Below, in pieces: positions 22,118 through 33,166 of a stretch of DNA of 64,000 nt. The notes under the pieces are model-generated. The model saw nothing but the letters and a program-made list of their open reading frames with translations, searched no databases and was not told the origin of the DNA. The stretch's first letter is position 1. Each line of letters opens with the position of its first letter. The stretch is from the NCBI RefSeq assembly GCF_001653235.2, contig NC_035795.1:248001-312000 (forward strand). The letters run 5' to 3'. The position numbers and the translations under genes were made by a program. This stretch comes from Pochonia chlamydosporia 170 (lineage: Eukaryota; Ascomycota; Sordariomycetes; Hypocreales; Clavicipitaceae).

Positions 22118-23805
22118 ATGAAGGTTACGAGTGCCATCACCCCTTTCTGGGGAACGGCTTTTGCTCTAAGCAACAGTCCTCAAAATGCCGGAAGGTATAC
22201 ATTCGCCGCACCGTACGACCAGTCGTTCCTGGAAGGCTACTCCGTCATTAAACATATCGGAGGTTGTGGCCCATACTCCAACAGGCAATCTTATGGCATT
22301 GGCCGCGATCCCCCAGATAGCTGCGCCGTTGACCAGGTTATCATGATTCGGCGTCATGGCGAGCGATATCCCCAAGCCGTTGATGGTGCCAAGATGAAGC
22401 GAGGCTTGACGAAGCTTCAAGATTCTAACATCACTGATTGGCGAGGAGACTTGCGATTTCTCCCTGACTGGGAGTTCTATGTCACGGACGAAGGTCTTTA
22501 TGAGCTAGAAACAGACACTGGCCCATACAGTGGTCTGCTTACAACGTACAAGCATGGATCCGAGTATCGGACGAGATATGGCCACCTGTGGGATCAATCG
22601 AAGAATACGACCGTTCCGATGTGGACAGCCGAGTTTGAAAGAGTTGTCCAGACTGCTAGAAAGTTTGGTATGTACATGTACATGCTGTCAGCCCGTACAT
22701 CCTATCAGGCACCCATTCGTCGCTAACAAATACACAGGCGAAGGTTTTTTTGGTTGGAACTATACAAACACAGTGGCCCTCAACATGATACCCGAAACTA
22801 CAGCCATGGGTGCAAACAGTCTTACACCACGATGTCCCGCTGACAACCGATCTGCCTGCAGTAGTCTCACGTACTACATGCCACAGTTTGATGTCGCCGC
22901 CTCCAGATTGAACAAGCAAAATCCGGGGCTTCATTTAAACTCCTCGGACGTATATGGACTTATGCGTAAGTTTCACGTCACCATCGGGTTCCGTGTATAC
23001 GTATGTGGGTTCCATTCTAATGAAAGCAGTGATGTCGGCCTATGAACTTAACGTGCGAGGCTTTTCGGAATGGACAAACGTGTTCACACTCGATGAATGG
23101 CTCAGCTTTGGCTACACACAAGACCTACAGTTCTACTACTGCGCTGGGTAAGTGTTGTCTCGTATGATAAATTACACTACGGAAGAATAGTTTTAACTTG
23201 TGAAGGCCGGGAAATCCATATATGAAGGCCGTTGGGGGCGTATACATGAATGCCTCACTGGCACTTATGAAGCAAGGACCAAGAAAATCTGGCAGCCTCA
23301 TCTTTAACTTGTACGCCTCTCTCTGTACAACTTTGTTTCCACAATGTACTAACTACGGCCTCTCTAAAGCTCCCATGATACCAACATCACACCTATTCTT
23401 GCCGCACTTGGCATAGGCACCCCGGATAAGCATCTGCCAAAGGACCGGCCCCCATTCCCTAACACCTACGCCACGGGCAACCTGATGCCGATGGGCGGCC
23501 ATTTAACGTTTGAGAGATTGTCTTGCAACGCGACCGCCACTTCAAAGGAGGACTCATTCGTTCGAGTGGTACTGAACGAGGCGGTGGTGCCGTTCAATGA
23601 TTGCCAGGATGGACCAGGCTATTCTTGTTCCCTTGCAAACTACACCAAGCTGGTGGACAACATGCTGGACGACTACGTTGAGACTTGCAAGGTGAATGCT
23701 AGTATGCCCCATTATTTGGACTTTTGGTGGAATTACAATACCACCACTGAGTTCACCACTCAGCATGAGAAATATATCCCGTATCAGGGGTCTGGCGTGG
23801 TTTAG
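22118..23805 (+). CDS. 3-phytase B / histidine acid phosphatase, secreted
   Basis: Five exons (22118-22667, 22738-22965, 23030-23147, 23206-23310, 23370-23805) encode 478 residues, co-linear with Aspergillus PhyB along the whole length. It releases phosphate from phytate and other esters at acid pH. The phosphohistidine motif RHGERYP is at about residues 80-86 and the proton-donor motif HDTN is at the start of exon 5. Many N-x-S/T sites fit a secreted glycoprotein. The first 18 residues (MKVTSAITPFWGTAFALS) are a modest signal peptide, so the true N-terminus may differ; a signal-like ORF at 21734 is a possible upstream exon. Each intron is 58-70 nt, GT-AG. Phosphate-responsive control is usual for the family but I see no proven site here. 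Confidence 0.92.
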
Positions 23806-24141
23806 TGTCACAGGGAAGCCTGGCATACTGCTTTATCAGTATGCGAGTTGAGTTGTCTGAAGAGGAACAGAGACTGTTTCATAGCTGAGAGGGCTGCTAG
23901 TGGCGCCTGGCCAAAATCGAGTATTGCTTTAAAAAGAACGTCCACGGCAATATCTTGCCTTCATCATCATCTTTCACCAATTCAGCGTTGCTCTAGAACC
24001 TATCGAGGCCCTTTCTAATCTGTAATCACCCAATATGTGAGAGCCGAGAGTTTAAACAGCTGGAACAAGAACGACGTACATGGAGCCTTAGCTCAAGTCC
24101 TCGATTACAGATAGTAACACAAGGTCCCAAACCGGAAACAA
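23806..24141. other. Short intergenic, convergent 3' ends
   Basis: Lies between the 3' ends of the phytase and terpene cyclase genes. No ORF or repeat noticed. Confidence 0.6.
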
Positions 24142-25597
24142 TTACAGCCAAGTTGCAGGCACCTCAATGGCGCGGGTCCTTCTCACCCTTTCTACATCCT
24201 TGCCAAAATATCGCGCTGACCGGAAACTGTTGAACCTGTCAGCAACTACAGTTTCCACGCCGTGAGAGTGCCACCGACCTCCAATACAAGTTTGCTTTGA
24301 CAACGTTTTTGATTCCGTCAATATACCTGCGTAGTTCTCGGTCGATTGGCTTGCTCCACCGTGGTAGATGATTTTCCATCAGATCCCACCTGTCGTAGCA
24401 ATCCTGTAAAAGGAGCCCGACAGTGTCGAATGCCTGCTGGGTTGACGCTCCGTGTAGTTCACAAATTCCCACCATGTTATGTTTTACCCCGTCCGCCTGA
24501 GTGGTATGAGTAAGGATGCCACAAGTAAGATGGCGCAATGCGTACCTTTTCCTTTCGATACGATATAATATCATTTGATCTATTCCCAGGGTCAATGACA
24601 CCCAGATGGGGAGATGGGTCACTTACATTGAAACCATATCAATTCCGAGCACTTCTAGCTCTTGTACGACCGGGTGCTTGAACACAAAGTCCGGTAACTT
24701 GATGCGATGCGCATATTCGACCAGATGATATAATGGAGAAACTCCAGCAGACATCCGGCGAGTTAGGATTATTTCTTCCAGTGTCGGCGTTCTGTTGTCG
24801 AATTCGTCGTCGACGTGGCTAATTGCGCCATCACAATAAGCATGCATTGTGCTGGCAAATCTCGCTTGAACTCCTTCGGTCTGTCAACATGAAGTTCAGG
24901 ATGAGCAGCGAATTCACTCCGGGTTTACCTTGCGAGCATGCCTAGTTCCGGTATTTAGCATGCGGTGAGTCACTTGGGAAGACATTACCATACCTTGGAC
25001 ATACGGAAGACGACAGTATCGTGCGCTTGAACAAGCTTCAGTTTTCTTGCTGTACTAGGACGCCTCAACATAGTCTCCATGAGACTGTCCATTACACGGC
25101 GGGCAGCCTCAGGCTGATCTTTGAGCTCCCCAAAGTCGAACACTCATCACGAAGTCAGTACACAAGGAAGATGGCGACCAACGTGTTACTCACTATCATC
25201 GTAAGGAAACACCTGACACACCCTGTTAGCAAAGGGTCATCAAGAGCACAAGGAGAGACCAACCCAGTTGCCCCAGTCGCACAAGGTACGGAATTCGTCG
25301 TATGGAGCATTCGGTGCCGCTATGGAGCAAAAGTATGAAAAGTCGCATTTCGCCACCTTCATCTCCATCTCCGGAGAGAAACAACAGAATCTGTCATGCG
25401 TTAGCTTGAATAGTAGCAAGGCACCAAACAACCAACTTGGTCAGCCACGCTTCCGACTCCAACTTGGCCTTATTATAGAAGCGATTGGTATTTGGTTCAT
25501 CCTGAAGAAATGTCTGGAACATGTCCGGGATGAAAACAGTTGTGTTTTCTTGTTTTTGCGTGAGAACCAGATCCGCGATAACCGGCGAGATGAACAT
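24142..25597 (-). CDS. Class I terpene cyclase (sesquiterpene synthase type)
   Basis: Nine exons in my model (25437-25597, 25264-25390, 25194-25212, 24994-25142, 24929-24941, 24627-24873, 24546-24579, 24279-24496, 24142-24226) give 350 residues, normal for the family. It ionises a prenyl diphosphate and cyclises the cation. The Asp-rich metal motif DDMFD (101-105) follows RTLCDWGNWVFPY; the NSE triad is NDIISYRKE with Asn241, Ser245 and Glu249; the C-terminal Arg-Tyr pair is RY in WSFRSARYFG (328-329). All motifs are intact, so it should be active. The metal motif is assembled from a 19-nt exon and its neighbours. A 13-nt exon before GVQARF is less certain; a single 113-nt alternative splice would give KTEGVQARF. 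Most exons are joined by 46-55-nt introns. Product unknown; the DUF2236 oxygenase nearby is a possible partner. Confidence 0.88.
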
Positions 25598-27012
25598 CTT
25601 GACGCGTCTGCAGATGATGCAAACTACAATCAAGGGACAAGTTTACGACCAACGGAGCACAAAACTAGTTTCAGTCGATGCGGTATTTGTAAAACAGTTT
25701 AAATTTAGCTAGAATTCACGGTGGAATCAAATCAAGCAAACACAATCATTACCCTGGGCCACCATGGGTCCAGCTGCTCTGATGTTTCCATTTCATTTCA
25801 ATAGCTATGACGCACGAATCACAGCTAACTCGTGACTCAATGAAGAGAACCCATGAATTCCCATTACCAAATGGTGGGGGCCATGAACCTGACAAGTTGG
25901 ACACCACCATCAGAATCTTGAGCTTTCAAAGTTGAAACTGATGTTACACCGTCAGGCCAACGACGCCCAACGGCGGTTACACTACATGTCATGCGAGTTG
26001 GACGGTGGGCTCAAGTAGATGCATTAAGCCTTACTGTTGGTTGATGTTACAAGGGCCATTAGCAACAAAGACAACCAAAGGGACAAAGAAACTCTGTTGC
26101 CTTGGAAGGATGGTAAGATTGAAATAAACCATCCCGTCCTGAATCCTAATGTTCAGTGTTTTTCACAACCATTCACAGTAACTCGTCTCCAATCTTTCTC
26201 TCCAGATGAATGTAATGTCCAATCAGCCAGAATTATGAGTAGCTGTTCTCGGGGCGCAATCCAGTGATTGCAAACATTGCAACTCAGACCCAAGAGTGGA
26301 TCTCTGGTGGATGTTGTGAATATTGGCAAGTAATGTAGGAGTATGCAGCGTAGACAAAGAAACAAGCAGCACCAACATCACGTATTTACTCCTGTTTCGG
26401 TGTGATTTATTACCAGTTGCCCACCAATACACGGGAGACTTCGAACGGCAGTGTCCTGGAGTCATCATTAGTACGTACGACAGACGAATGCGAGGCTGAT
26501 GATGCTCGGGGCACCGAGACTGACACTACGTCTTGCATACACCATGCGTCACAGCCATGGTCGCGTAGATGTGGGCGACCCAAAGGGGACAATGACCACC
26601 GTTGCCAAGGCTCACTTGCTTCTCGGCAGTTGTAGCCTCGTTTTCATAGACTATTAACTTAGAACAACATGAACCTTGAATGTGACCAGTGTCTCTGTTG
26701 TCACTGTGTGAAAAGTGATGACGACTCGTTTATGATCATCATTTACAGACTGTGAAAAGTGCCGGTCTACCAAGTGTTTGTACGTAACGACATGGTCCAT
26801 GATTCATAGCCCCAGTCCGAAGCACATTTCTATGAAGTACGTACGCAGAGTTATATTTAAAAATTGCTTGGACTGAGTACGCAAGCAAACACTGCACCAT
26901 CCCCCCGAGACATCTACACGAGTCGTCATTCCGCCTCAAACCTTTATTCCAAATTCCTAGCCACTATACGTACCTTCAACGTGTACAGCTACCAAAAATT
27001 GCCTCCTTCGAA
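25598..27012. other. Intergenic, 1.4 kb, divergent promoters
   Basis: Shared upstream region of the terpene cyclase (minus) and the DUF2236 gene (plus). Small ORFs only, none with a domain. I see no clear regulatory repeat. Confidence 0.5.
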
Positions 27013-28356
27013 ATGGATACGATCCACAAAATGGGCAACTACAGTTTCCGTTGGACGGACCTTCACCTATCGAGAGCAACGACCGATCCGCTACGATACG
27101 AGTACGACGTCCTCGGAAGCCGCACTGTCACGAAACTACAAGGCATAGAGCAAGCTAACGCGGGACTATCACAAGATGGAAAGAAAAGACTCGACATGTA
27201 CACCCTTCTCAGGGAGAACTGGAAGACGGACGAAGTTATAACGTCTTTCTGGGAGGAAGTACACACTGTTCCTAGCTGGGTAGACTGGGCGCAGCTCGAG
27301 CGAGGACAAAAGTTCTTCTATCGCTATGCGACCGCCAACCTCATGGGGTTCGCTCTGCAAGGCTTCATGGGCGAGAACTCTTCTGCTTCGGGCGTTGTTG
27401 AGGTCTTGGTTAGAACTGGCGGGTTTTCCACGAGAGTGCTCCCGCGACGTTTGCTCGAGACTTTTCAATTTATCCTTCAGGTTACCAAGTCAGTCGGCGA
27501 CATCAAGCCCGGAGGAAACGCTCATACCGCAGCAATCCGAGTTCGCCTACTACATTCAGCTGTTCGAGAGCGCATTCTTTCTCTGGCCGGCAGCCGCTCT
27601 GACTACTATGACGTTGAGAAACATGGCATCCCTCTGAATACGTTGGACTCTATCCACTCCATTTCCACATTCTGCTGTAATCACATGTGGCTACAGCTCC
27701 CATTCATGGGCGTGTACCCGCAGAAGCAGGAAATACAAGACTACATTGCCCTGTGGCGATACATTGGCTACCTACTAGGTACGCCCACGAGCTACTTCTC
27801 TTCTGTACCGAGGGCGAAAGCAACAATGGAAAGTATGCTTCTGCACGAGCGGGTATTATCACCGACATCCTTTGTTGTCGCGTACAACTTCGTACAGAGT
27901 ATCAGGGATCTGGCCCCGATGAACATATCCACGGGCTTCATCGAGGCAGGGAGCAGAGTACTAAATGGGGACCAATTCTGTGACAGTCTCGGACTCGGCC
28001 GGCCGGGACTCATGCACTATGCCTGTTTCCAGGGGCACTGCTGGCTCGTGCAATTTCTTGCCGTTGTACAACGGCTTATCCCGAGATTCGATCATGCCGT
28101 CGTGGAATATTCAAAGAAGATGTTACATCGAGGGATTATTGAACGCGGACTGGGGGGCGAGTCCAAGTTTAACTTCAAGTATGTGCCACGGGTGGGCAAA
28201 CTGACAGGCACGGAAGGGTCTGTGAAGACTATGCAAATGGGTTTCTTTAATAGACCATTGGAGAGTGTTTACTTTTTCGTGTTTCTCATTGAATGCCTTC
28301 TCATTGCAGGAACTGCCTTCTTGGCGGTATATGGAGTCCATAGGTTTCTAATTTAA
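27013..28356 (+). CDS. DUF2236 / mpaB-like ER-bound oxygenase
   Basis: Intronless, 447 residues. It belongs to the DUF2236 family (latex-clearing rubber oxygenase and MpaB of mycophenolate synthesis), heme or metal oxygenases that cleave or oxidise prenyl chains and other hydrophobic substrates. The family core is visible: F-Y-R-Y-A-T-A-N-L in the first third, the IRVRLLHSAVRERI segment with the conserved Arg and His, and DYIALWRYIGYLLG. A C-terminal hydrophobic span (about 419-440, SVYFFVFLIECLLIAGTAFL) is probably a membrane anchor, as in MpaB on the ER. It is divergent from the terpene cyclase across 1.4 kb. Members often sit in fungal biosynthetic clusters, so oxidation of a terpene is plausible but unproven. 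Confidence 0.82.
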   Translation: MDTIHKMGNYSFRWTDLHLSRATTDPLRYEYDVLGSRTVTKLQGIEQANAGLSQDGKKRLDMYTLLRENWKTDEVITSFWEEVHTVPSWVDWAQLERGQKFFYRYATANLMGFALQGFMGENSSASGVVEVLVRTGGFSTRVLPRRLLETFQFILQVTKSVGDIKPGGNAHTAAIRVRLLHSAVRERILSLAGSRSDYYDVEKHGIPLNTLDSIHSISTFCCNHMWLQLPFMGVYPQKQEIQDYIALWRYIGYLLGTPTSYFSSVPRAKATMESMLLHERVLSPTSFVVAYNFVQSIRDLAPMNISTGFIEAGSRVLNGDQFCDSLGLGRPGLMHYACFQGHCWLVQFLAVVQRLIPRFDHAVVEYSKKMLHRGIIERGLGGESKFNFKYVPRVGKLTGTEGSVKTMQMGFFNRPLESVYFFVFLIECLLIAGTAFLAVYGVHRFLI

Positions 28357-31038
28357 TGCTATCCGCGTCCATCACATGCTGTGCTACCTGTGAGAAGCGC
28401 AAACTCCCGTGTGATGCTGAACTTGAACAACCCCAACAAATTCGGTATGACTTGTCCAACTTGCGACAATTCTCGAGCATCATATGAAAACGCTGATGCC
28501 CATCTACACATTACTCCGTGGTCGGAATGGAGGCTTTGGTCGCTGAACGCACTACAACGCCTTCAGCCACACACTAGATTGTGACGTGACGCGTGATTAC
28601 AGGTTCCAGAATCGAATGTATGTACCACGTCCATGTGGGTGGCCGCCAGATCGGACATGTTGCCTGCATTGTCTTAGCGCGGGATGCGGTGTACTACCCT
28701 TCGGGATACCGGGAGTTGATATTCAGGCGCATACAGACAGTTCATCATGATTACTAGTTTCTGTATTTCTTCTACTGTAAGAAGGTTTATTGGATTTGGT
28801 TTGTTCTGTACGAGTTCAAAGCTTGAAAGTGATGTCTATTGAGACTTGATACACCTGTCGTAGTAGACCTAGATTGATGTAAACAAGTGAGGCTGATAAT
28901 AAGAAATATTTCAAGCCTTGGGAATGATTTTCTCTTCAAATTAGCCGACTCGGTTGTATTTGTGTCATGAGTAACACAAGGGCGATACGAGGCTCGAGCA
29001 ATCCCTGCTTTTGACGCCAGATCTCATATTCTAGTCCGTGGCGTCCGTTTTCTCCTTTTCATATGATTGTAAGGGCGACTCAACGAGTATCATTTCTTAA
29101 AATTTGAACCTGACATGCGTATATGATCGAGTATCCTGGTACGACTGCACAGCTTTGTTACAATTTTCTATTCGGCTTTCAACAACACTGCTCGGCAATT
29201 CCGCGACAGGCAGCGTCTCCATCGCACAAAAGTGACGCTACGACTGCATTTGAAACACTCATTGATTAAATTCACTTTCCAAAGGTCTCATTAGGCCTCT
29301 TTGAGATGTCATTCTCTCCAATTAACGGGTTGAATGCTCAACAACACAGCTGCAGCTCGGGTGGTGTGCCGAAGTGTTTCGATTTATCTAGTACACTCAT
29401 ACAGGCAGTTTTTCATGTGAATATGGAGTTTCTGAATAAGTGTTATGAGTAATCTCGCAGAAACAAATGATTGCCTGGAAACACCTGGTAAGCAACCCTG
29501 GCCATCGGGCTAACCACTATCCCGTTTGCTTTGGCAAAGAGTCGTGATTTGAGATGTTAGCTTGAAACAAGACAACGAGGCCGCCACACTTCCAGCTTGC
29601 ATTTAGTCACTTTCTACATAATTAGGTCGTTTATCCAAATGGTCAAGAAGAGAGGGTATATTCTGTAAAAAAGTCAGACCAGCGTACCCTCCTCGATGAC
29701 CACAAACTCTTATTCTCGGATAACGTACGGCAGAGACAAGTCTATGTTGGCAGATAAGACATCCGAAATGTCGCGGATCATACATAATATCAGCGTAGAT
29801 TATTAATGTTTCAGTAAATATCGATAGCATCCGCAAACGAACATAGAATGTCTCGCATGGTCGGCAACTTTCCCGAGCCTGCAGATATCCAGGTCCACGG
29901 ATGTACTCACAAGGTTTCTCCATCCAATCAAGGCAATCACCAGCTTTAGATTCAGGGACGAGATGCAAGGACATTCAGGTCATGAAAGGCAACTTTGTAA
30001 ATCTTGAACACAAACTTCGAACGATGACTTGCCGGGTTAACGGAAAGCATGTGCATGTGTTTAATCCTGGTCTCGCTTGCCGAGGTTTTGTAACCTAACC
30101 CTGGCTCGGAATGGTGGGTTATGGTCAGAAGGGCTGAGCCCGGAACTTGGGTTGGGGAATCGGACATGGAGCCCCTTATGGCTTGATCAGCGCCAAATCC
30201 AGGCCCGGAGGATCTGGGGTAACGCAAGGGTCGTAGATGCGGGGGAGCACAATGAAGGTCAAGTGGTGTTCTCGGGTGCCGATCATCCAGTGGACTTGCA
30301 GGACCATCCATGGTGTGTGGTAAGCAATTGGGAGATGCCACAGCTGAGTGGTTGCCATTGAAGAGACTCAAATTTGTGATTTGTGATTAATGAGTGGCAG
30401 AAGGCGCCATCTGAGGCTCAGGTACCACGCTGGCGTCAAACTGTAGACTGAAGAATTGCGTTCCAGTTGGGGACCTGTAGTTCTTGTGCCTCGACTTCAC
30501 AAGTACCTATCCATAAAGCTGGACAATATAGACAAAATTTCTCACACCGCATGATGAGCCATATGACGTGTTGACCGGGGTTAGTCCGAGATAGTCGCGG
30601 ATAATTTTTTGACAAGAATTAGCCGTCACTTGACATACCCTGATGCGCATCTTTCGGCGGACTGAAACGAGTGGATTCTGCATGGGGTAGAGAATGCGGA
30701 TGCAAGAACATGTCTTAGCGCCGGGAGATCTGCCAATCGTGGAAGACCAAGTCCTGTATCGAGAATGTATGCGCCTCTGTTCTGCGCTTCTATACGGGAT
30801 AGTCAAATCCGACCTTCCCATAGGAGCAATATGGTGTTGCGTTTTATAGGGCACTGGAACGAAGGTGACGAAGAAAAGTATAAGATGGTGGGAATATCCT
30901 CAAGTTGGCTGTGTTGCTGGTTGGAGAGATCAGGCAGGCTTCCTCTGGCTTCAATTGACACCGCCATCCCTTCTTCAGAAGAAATTCTTTTCTGGCTTCT
31001 TCCCAAGTTTGTCGAATCTATCAGATCTGCGGTTCAGT
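28357..31038. other. Intergenic, 2.7 kb
   Basis: Downstream of the DUF2236 gene and upstream of the cutinase. One minus-strand ORF (29603-29974) could be real and is listed separately. Another minus ORF at 30507-30854 has a similar Cys/Arg-rich end but no support. Nothing else is seen. Confidence 0.45.
29603..29974 (-). CDS. Hypothetical cysteine-rich protein, weak
   Basis: Uninterrupted ATG ORF of 123 codons with balanced composition and seven to nine cysteines in pairs (C-x2-C near CRPC and CLIC). I recognise no family, signal peptide or splice partner. It may be one exon of a larger gene or chance. Its position in a 2.7-kb gap without any other gene is the main reason to list it. Confidence 0.27.
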   Translation of the reverse strand: MSLHLVPESKAGDCLDWMEKPCEYIRGPGYLQARESCRPCETFYVRLRMLSIFTETLIIYADIMYDPRHFGCLICQHRLVSAVRYPRIRVCGHRGGYAGLTFLQNIPSLLDHLDKRPNYVESD

Positions 31039-31883
31039 ATGCATTTCTCAAAGATTATTCTGGCTGCCCTGGCTTGTGGCTCTGTCAATGCCGCTCCAGT
31101 GTCTGATATGGAATACGTCCCGATTGAGAAGCGTGACTTCAATCTCAATGCATTCTTGGCAATGATTGTGGAAACCTTTCCCGTTAACGTTCCAGTCAAT
31201 GGCATTTGCAGTGCACTGGGAGTTGGTGAAACAGCTTTGGCAGTAGCATTCGGCCTCAACATCAACGCCAACAGTAAAGGATGCGCAGACGTAACCGTTG
31301 TCTTCGCCAGAGGGACTTGTGATCCGGGTAACGTTGGTGCTTTAGTCGGACCGCCGTTTCTGAACGCAGTCAAGAAGGCTATCGGTTCGTCCAAGTCGGT
31401 AACATTTCAGGGCGTTGAGTATCCTGCAAGCGTTGATGGGTATCTGAGAGCCGACCCGAAGGCGGGAGTCACAATGTAAGTCGATCACTTCAAATGGCCT
31501 TCCTGAATACAGAACCATGGAAAGTACTTCCTGGCACAAATATGTACTAAGACGACTTCATTAGGGCCAAAATCGTCACCGACACCATCGCCAAGTGCCC
31601 CAACACGCAATTCGTATTGAGCGGATATTCGCAAGGCGGTTATGCGGTACACAACGCTGCCAAGAACCTTGACGCCAATGCAAGGTCCAAAGTCAAGGCG
31701 GTCGTCGTTTTCGGTGACCCGATGTCCAAACAGCCTGTGCAAGGAATCGACCCGAGCCGTGTGCATATTGTTTGTCATAAGGGGGACAACATCTGTGATG
31801 CAGGTCCTATCATCACCCTCCAGCACATCACTTATGCTGAGGATGCAGACTCGTCAGCGGCGTTTGTAGTATCAAAGCTCTGA
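31039..31883 (+). CDS. Cutinase
   Basis: Two exons (31039-31475, 31565-31883) with an 89-nt intron encode 251 residues. A secreted serine esterase that hydrolyses cutin and short esters. Signal peptide MHFSKIILAALACGSVNA, then a short propeptide ending in Lys-Arg at 31-32, a Kex2 site. Nucleophile elbow GYSQGG has Ser168; the Asp in GDNICDAG and the His in LQHITY complete the triad. Four cysteines in the expected places form the two family disulfides. The start at 31039 was taken because the ORF upstream is long but lacks a signal peptide. Plant-surface or insect-cuticle lipids and polyesters are possible substrates. It stands alone, 1.3 kb before an unrelated flavoprotein gene. Confidence 0.94.
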
Positions 31884-33166
31884 GAAGCCTTTGATCGTCG
31901 GCAGGTGTTGGTACATAACTGAGATTGCAGCTGGTATGCATCGCATTGTTTACATAGCAAATAAGTACATAGTTTGAAAAGCGCTTTTCAATACCCGAGT
32001 CGTTCGTTTACTTGTGTGTCGTTCAGGTCCAAAATCTAGCTCGTAGTTCGTTGCCGAGTTGGAGTTGCAGGTATCTTGAGGAAACACGTTCGACAAGTCA
32101 TCGGATCGGATGCATGCGCAGACCGGTACTTGTGAATGCTTCCGCACTTCAAACATATGAACATCGTGGAATGGTCACTCGCGATAGCATCTGCTTTGTG
32201 CACGATTCGTGACATCAGTTGACCTCGTCTAGTCGAATGATCAAATGATGCCACCAGCACTGGGTGTAACTGGGAGGCCAGTCAGGTGCCAGCACCTATC
32301 GGTGCTGGCAGCTGTCAGTCGGCGCTGTGACAGGTGTCAAGGGAGCCAAGCCAGTTGAGGATCAACCCGAACATTGAAGGAAGGAGCACCCACCCACAGC
32401 CACTCAACCCAGTGCAGGGCGGCGATTGCTGCACCTGCCTGCTTCAATGTTGGCGCTTTCATTTCTGGCTCTTCCACCAGACAGCATCGACTCATTTGAC
32501 ATCTTGTCAACATCTAGATTGATAGACATAACTCGCCCAGGAGGCTTGAGGCAAATTCCCTGGGCATTCAATGCCATTCACTATTACAGCCCGGCATAAC
32601 CCCACCACGCATCGACAAATATTCGGTCGGATGCTACTTGCAACCAGACGTCAAGCATCTGTAGGAGTCTTGGACTGTAATCTCGACCAAGCAGTCTGTG
32701 GGTGGCATGGTTTACGAAGCATCTGAATGCTGAGCCACATACCACCAGGCACGCTTGAGAAATGATGTAGTGCAGATGACAAGGTTTGTTATCTCTGCTT
32801 CTTGACAATGCAATCATTTAAATTAGCCGCTTACTTAAGGACAGACCAAACAGTTCTAGTGCTCGTCTGGAAGTATGCCGCTCAACTGCAGCCCATGATC
32901 AAAGACGCTCATCGGCGTCACATGTACCCCGAAAACGCCGGTCACAACACCCGATACCTGTCGATTTAAATATCATCCGGACTTCTTCTCCATATCCAGA
33001 CCCGTGGCCCGTTTTACCGAACCCATCCTCTCCTCAACCCCAGATTTAAGCTGGGTCTCCTTTGACAACTTCAATACCCGCAACCGCATAGCTCGCGCAG
33101 TATTTATCTGAGCATCTGTTACTTCAACGCCATAATTATCTCCCACTCACTCCGTCACACGTCGCC
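31884..33166. other. Intergenic, 1.3 kb
   Basis: Cutinase 3' region and promoter of the FAD dehydrogenase. A GC-rich hairpin at 32287-32310 is listed separately. No gene seen. Confidence 0.55.
32287..32310. repeat. Perfect 10-bp hairpin, 4-nt loop
   Basis: TGCCAGCACC (32287-32296), loop TATC, then the exact complement GGTGCTGGCA (32301-32310). It lies about 400 bp downstream of the cutinase gene. A role in RNA 3'-end formation or a protein-binding site is possible; chance is possible too. Confidence 0.6.
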
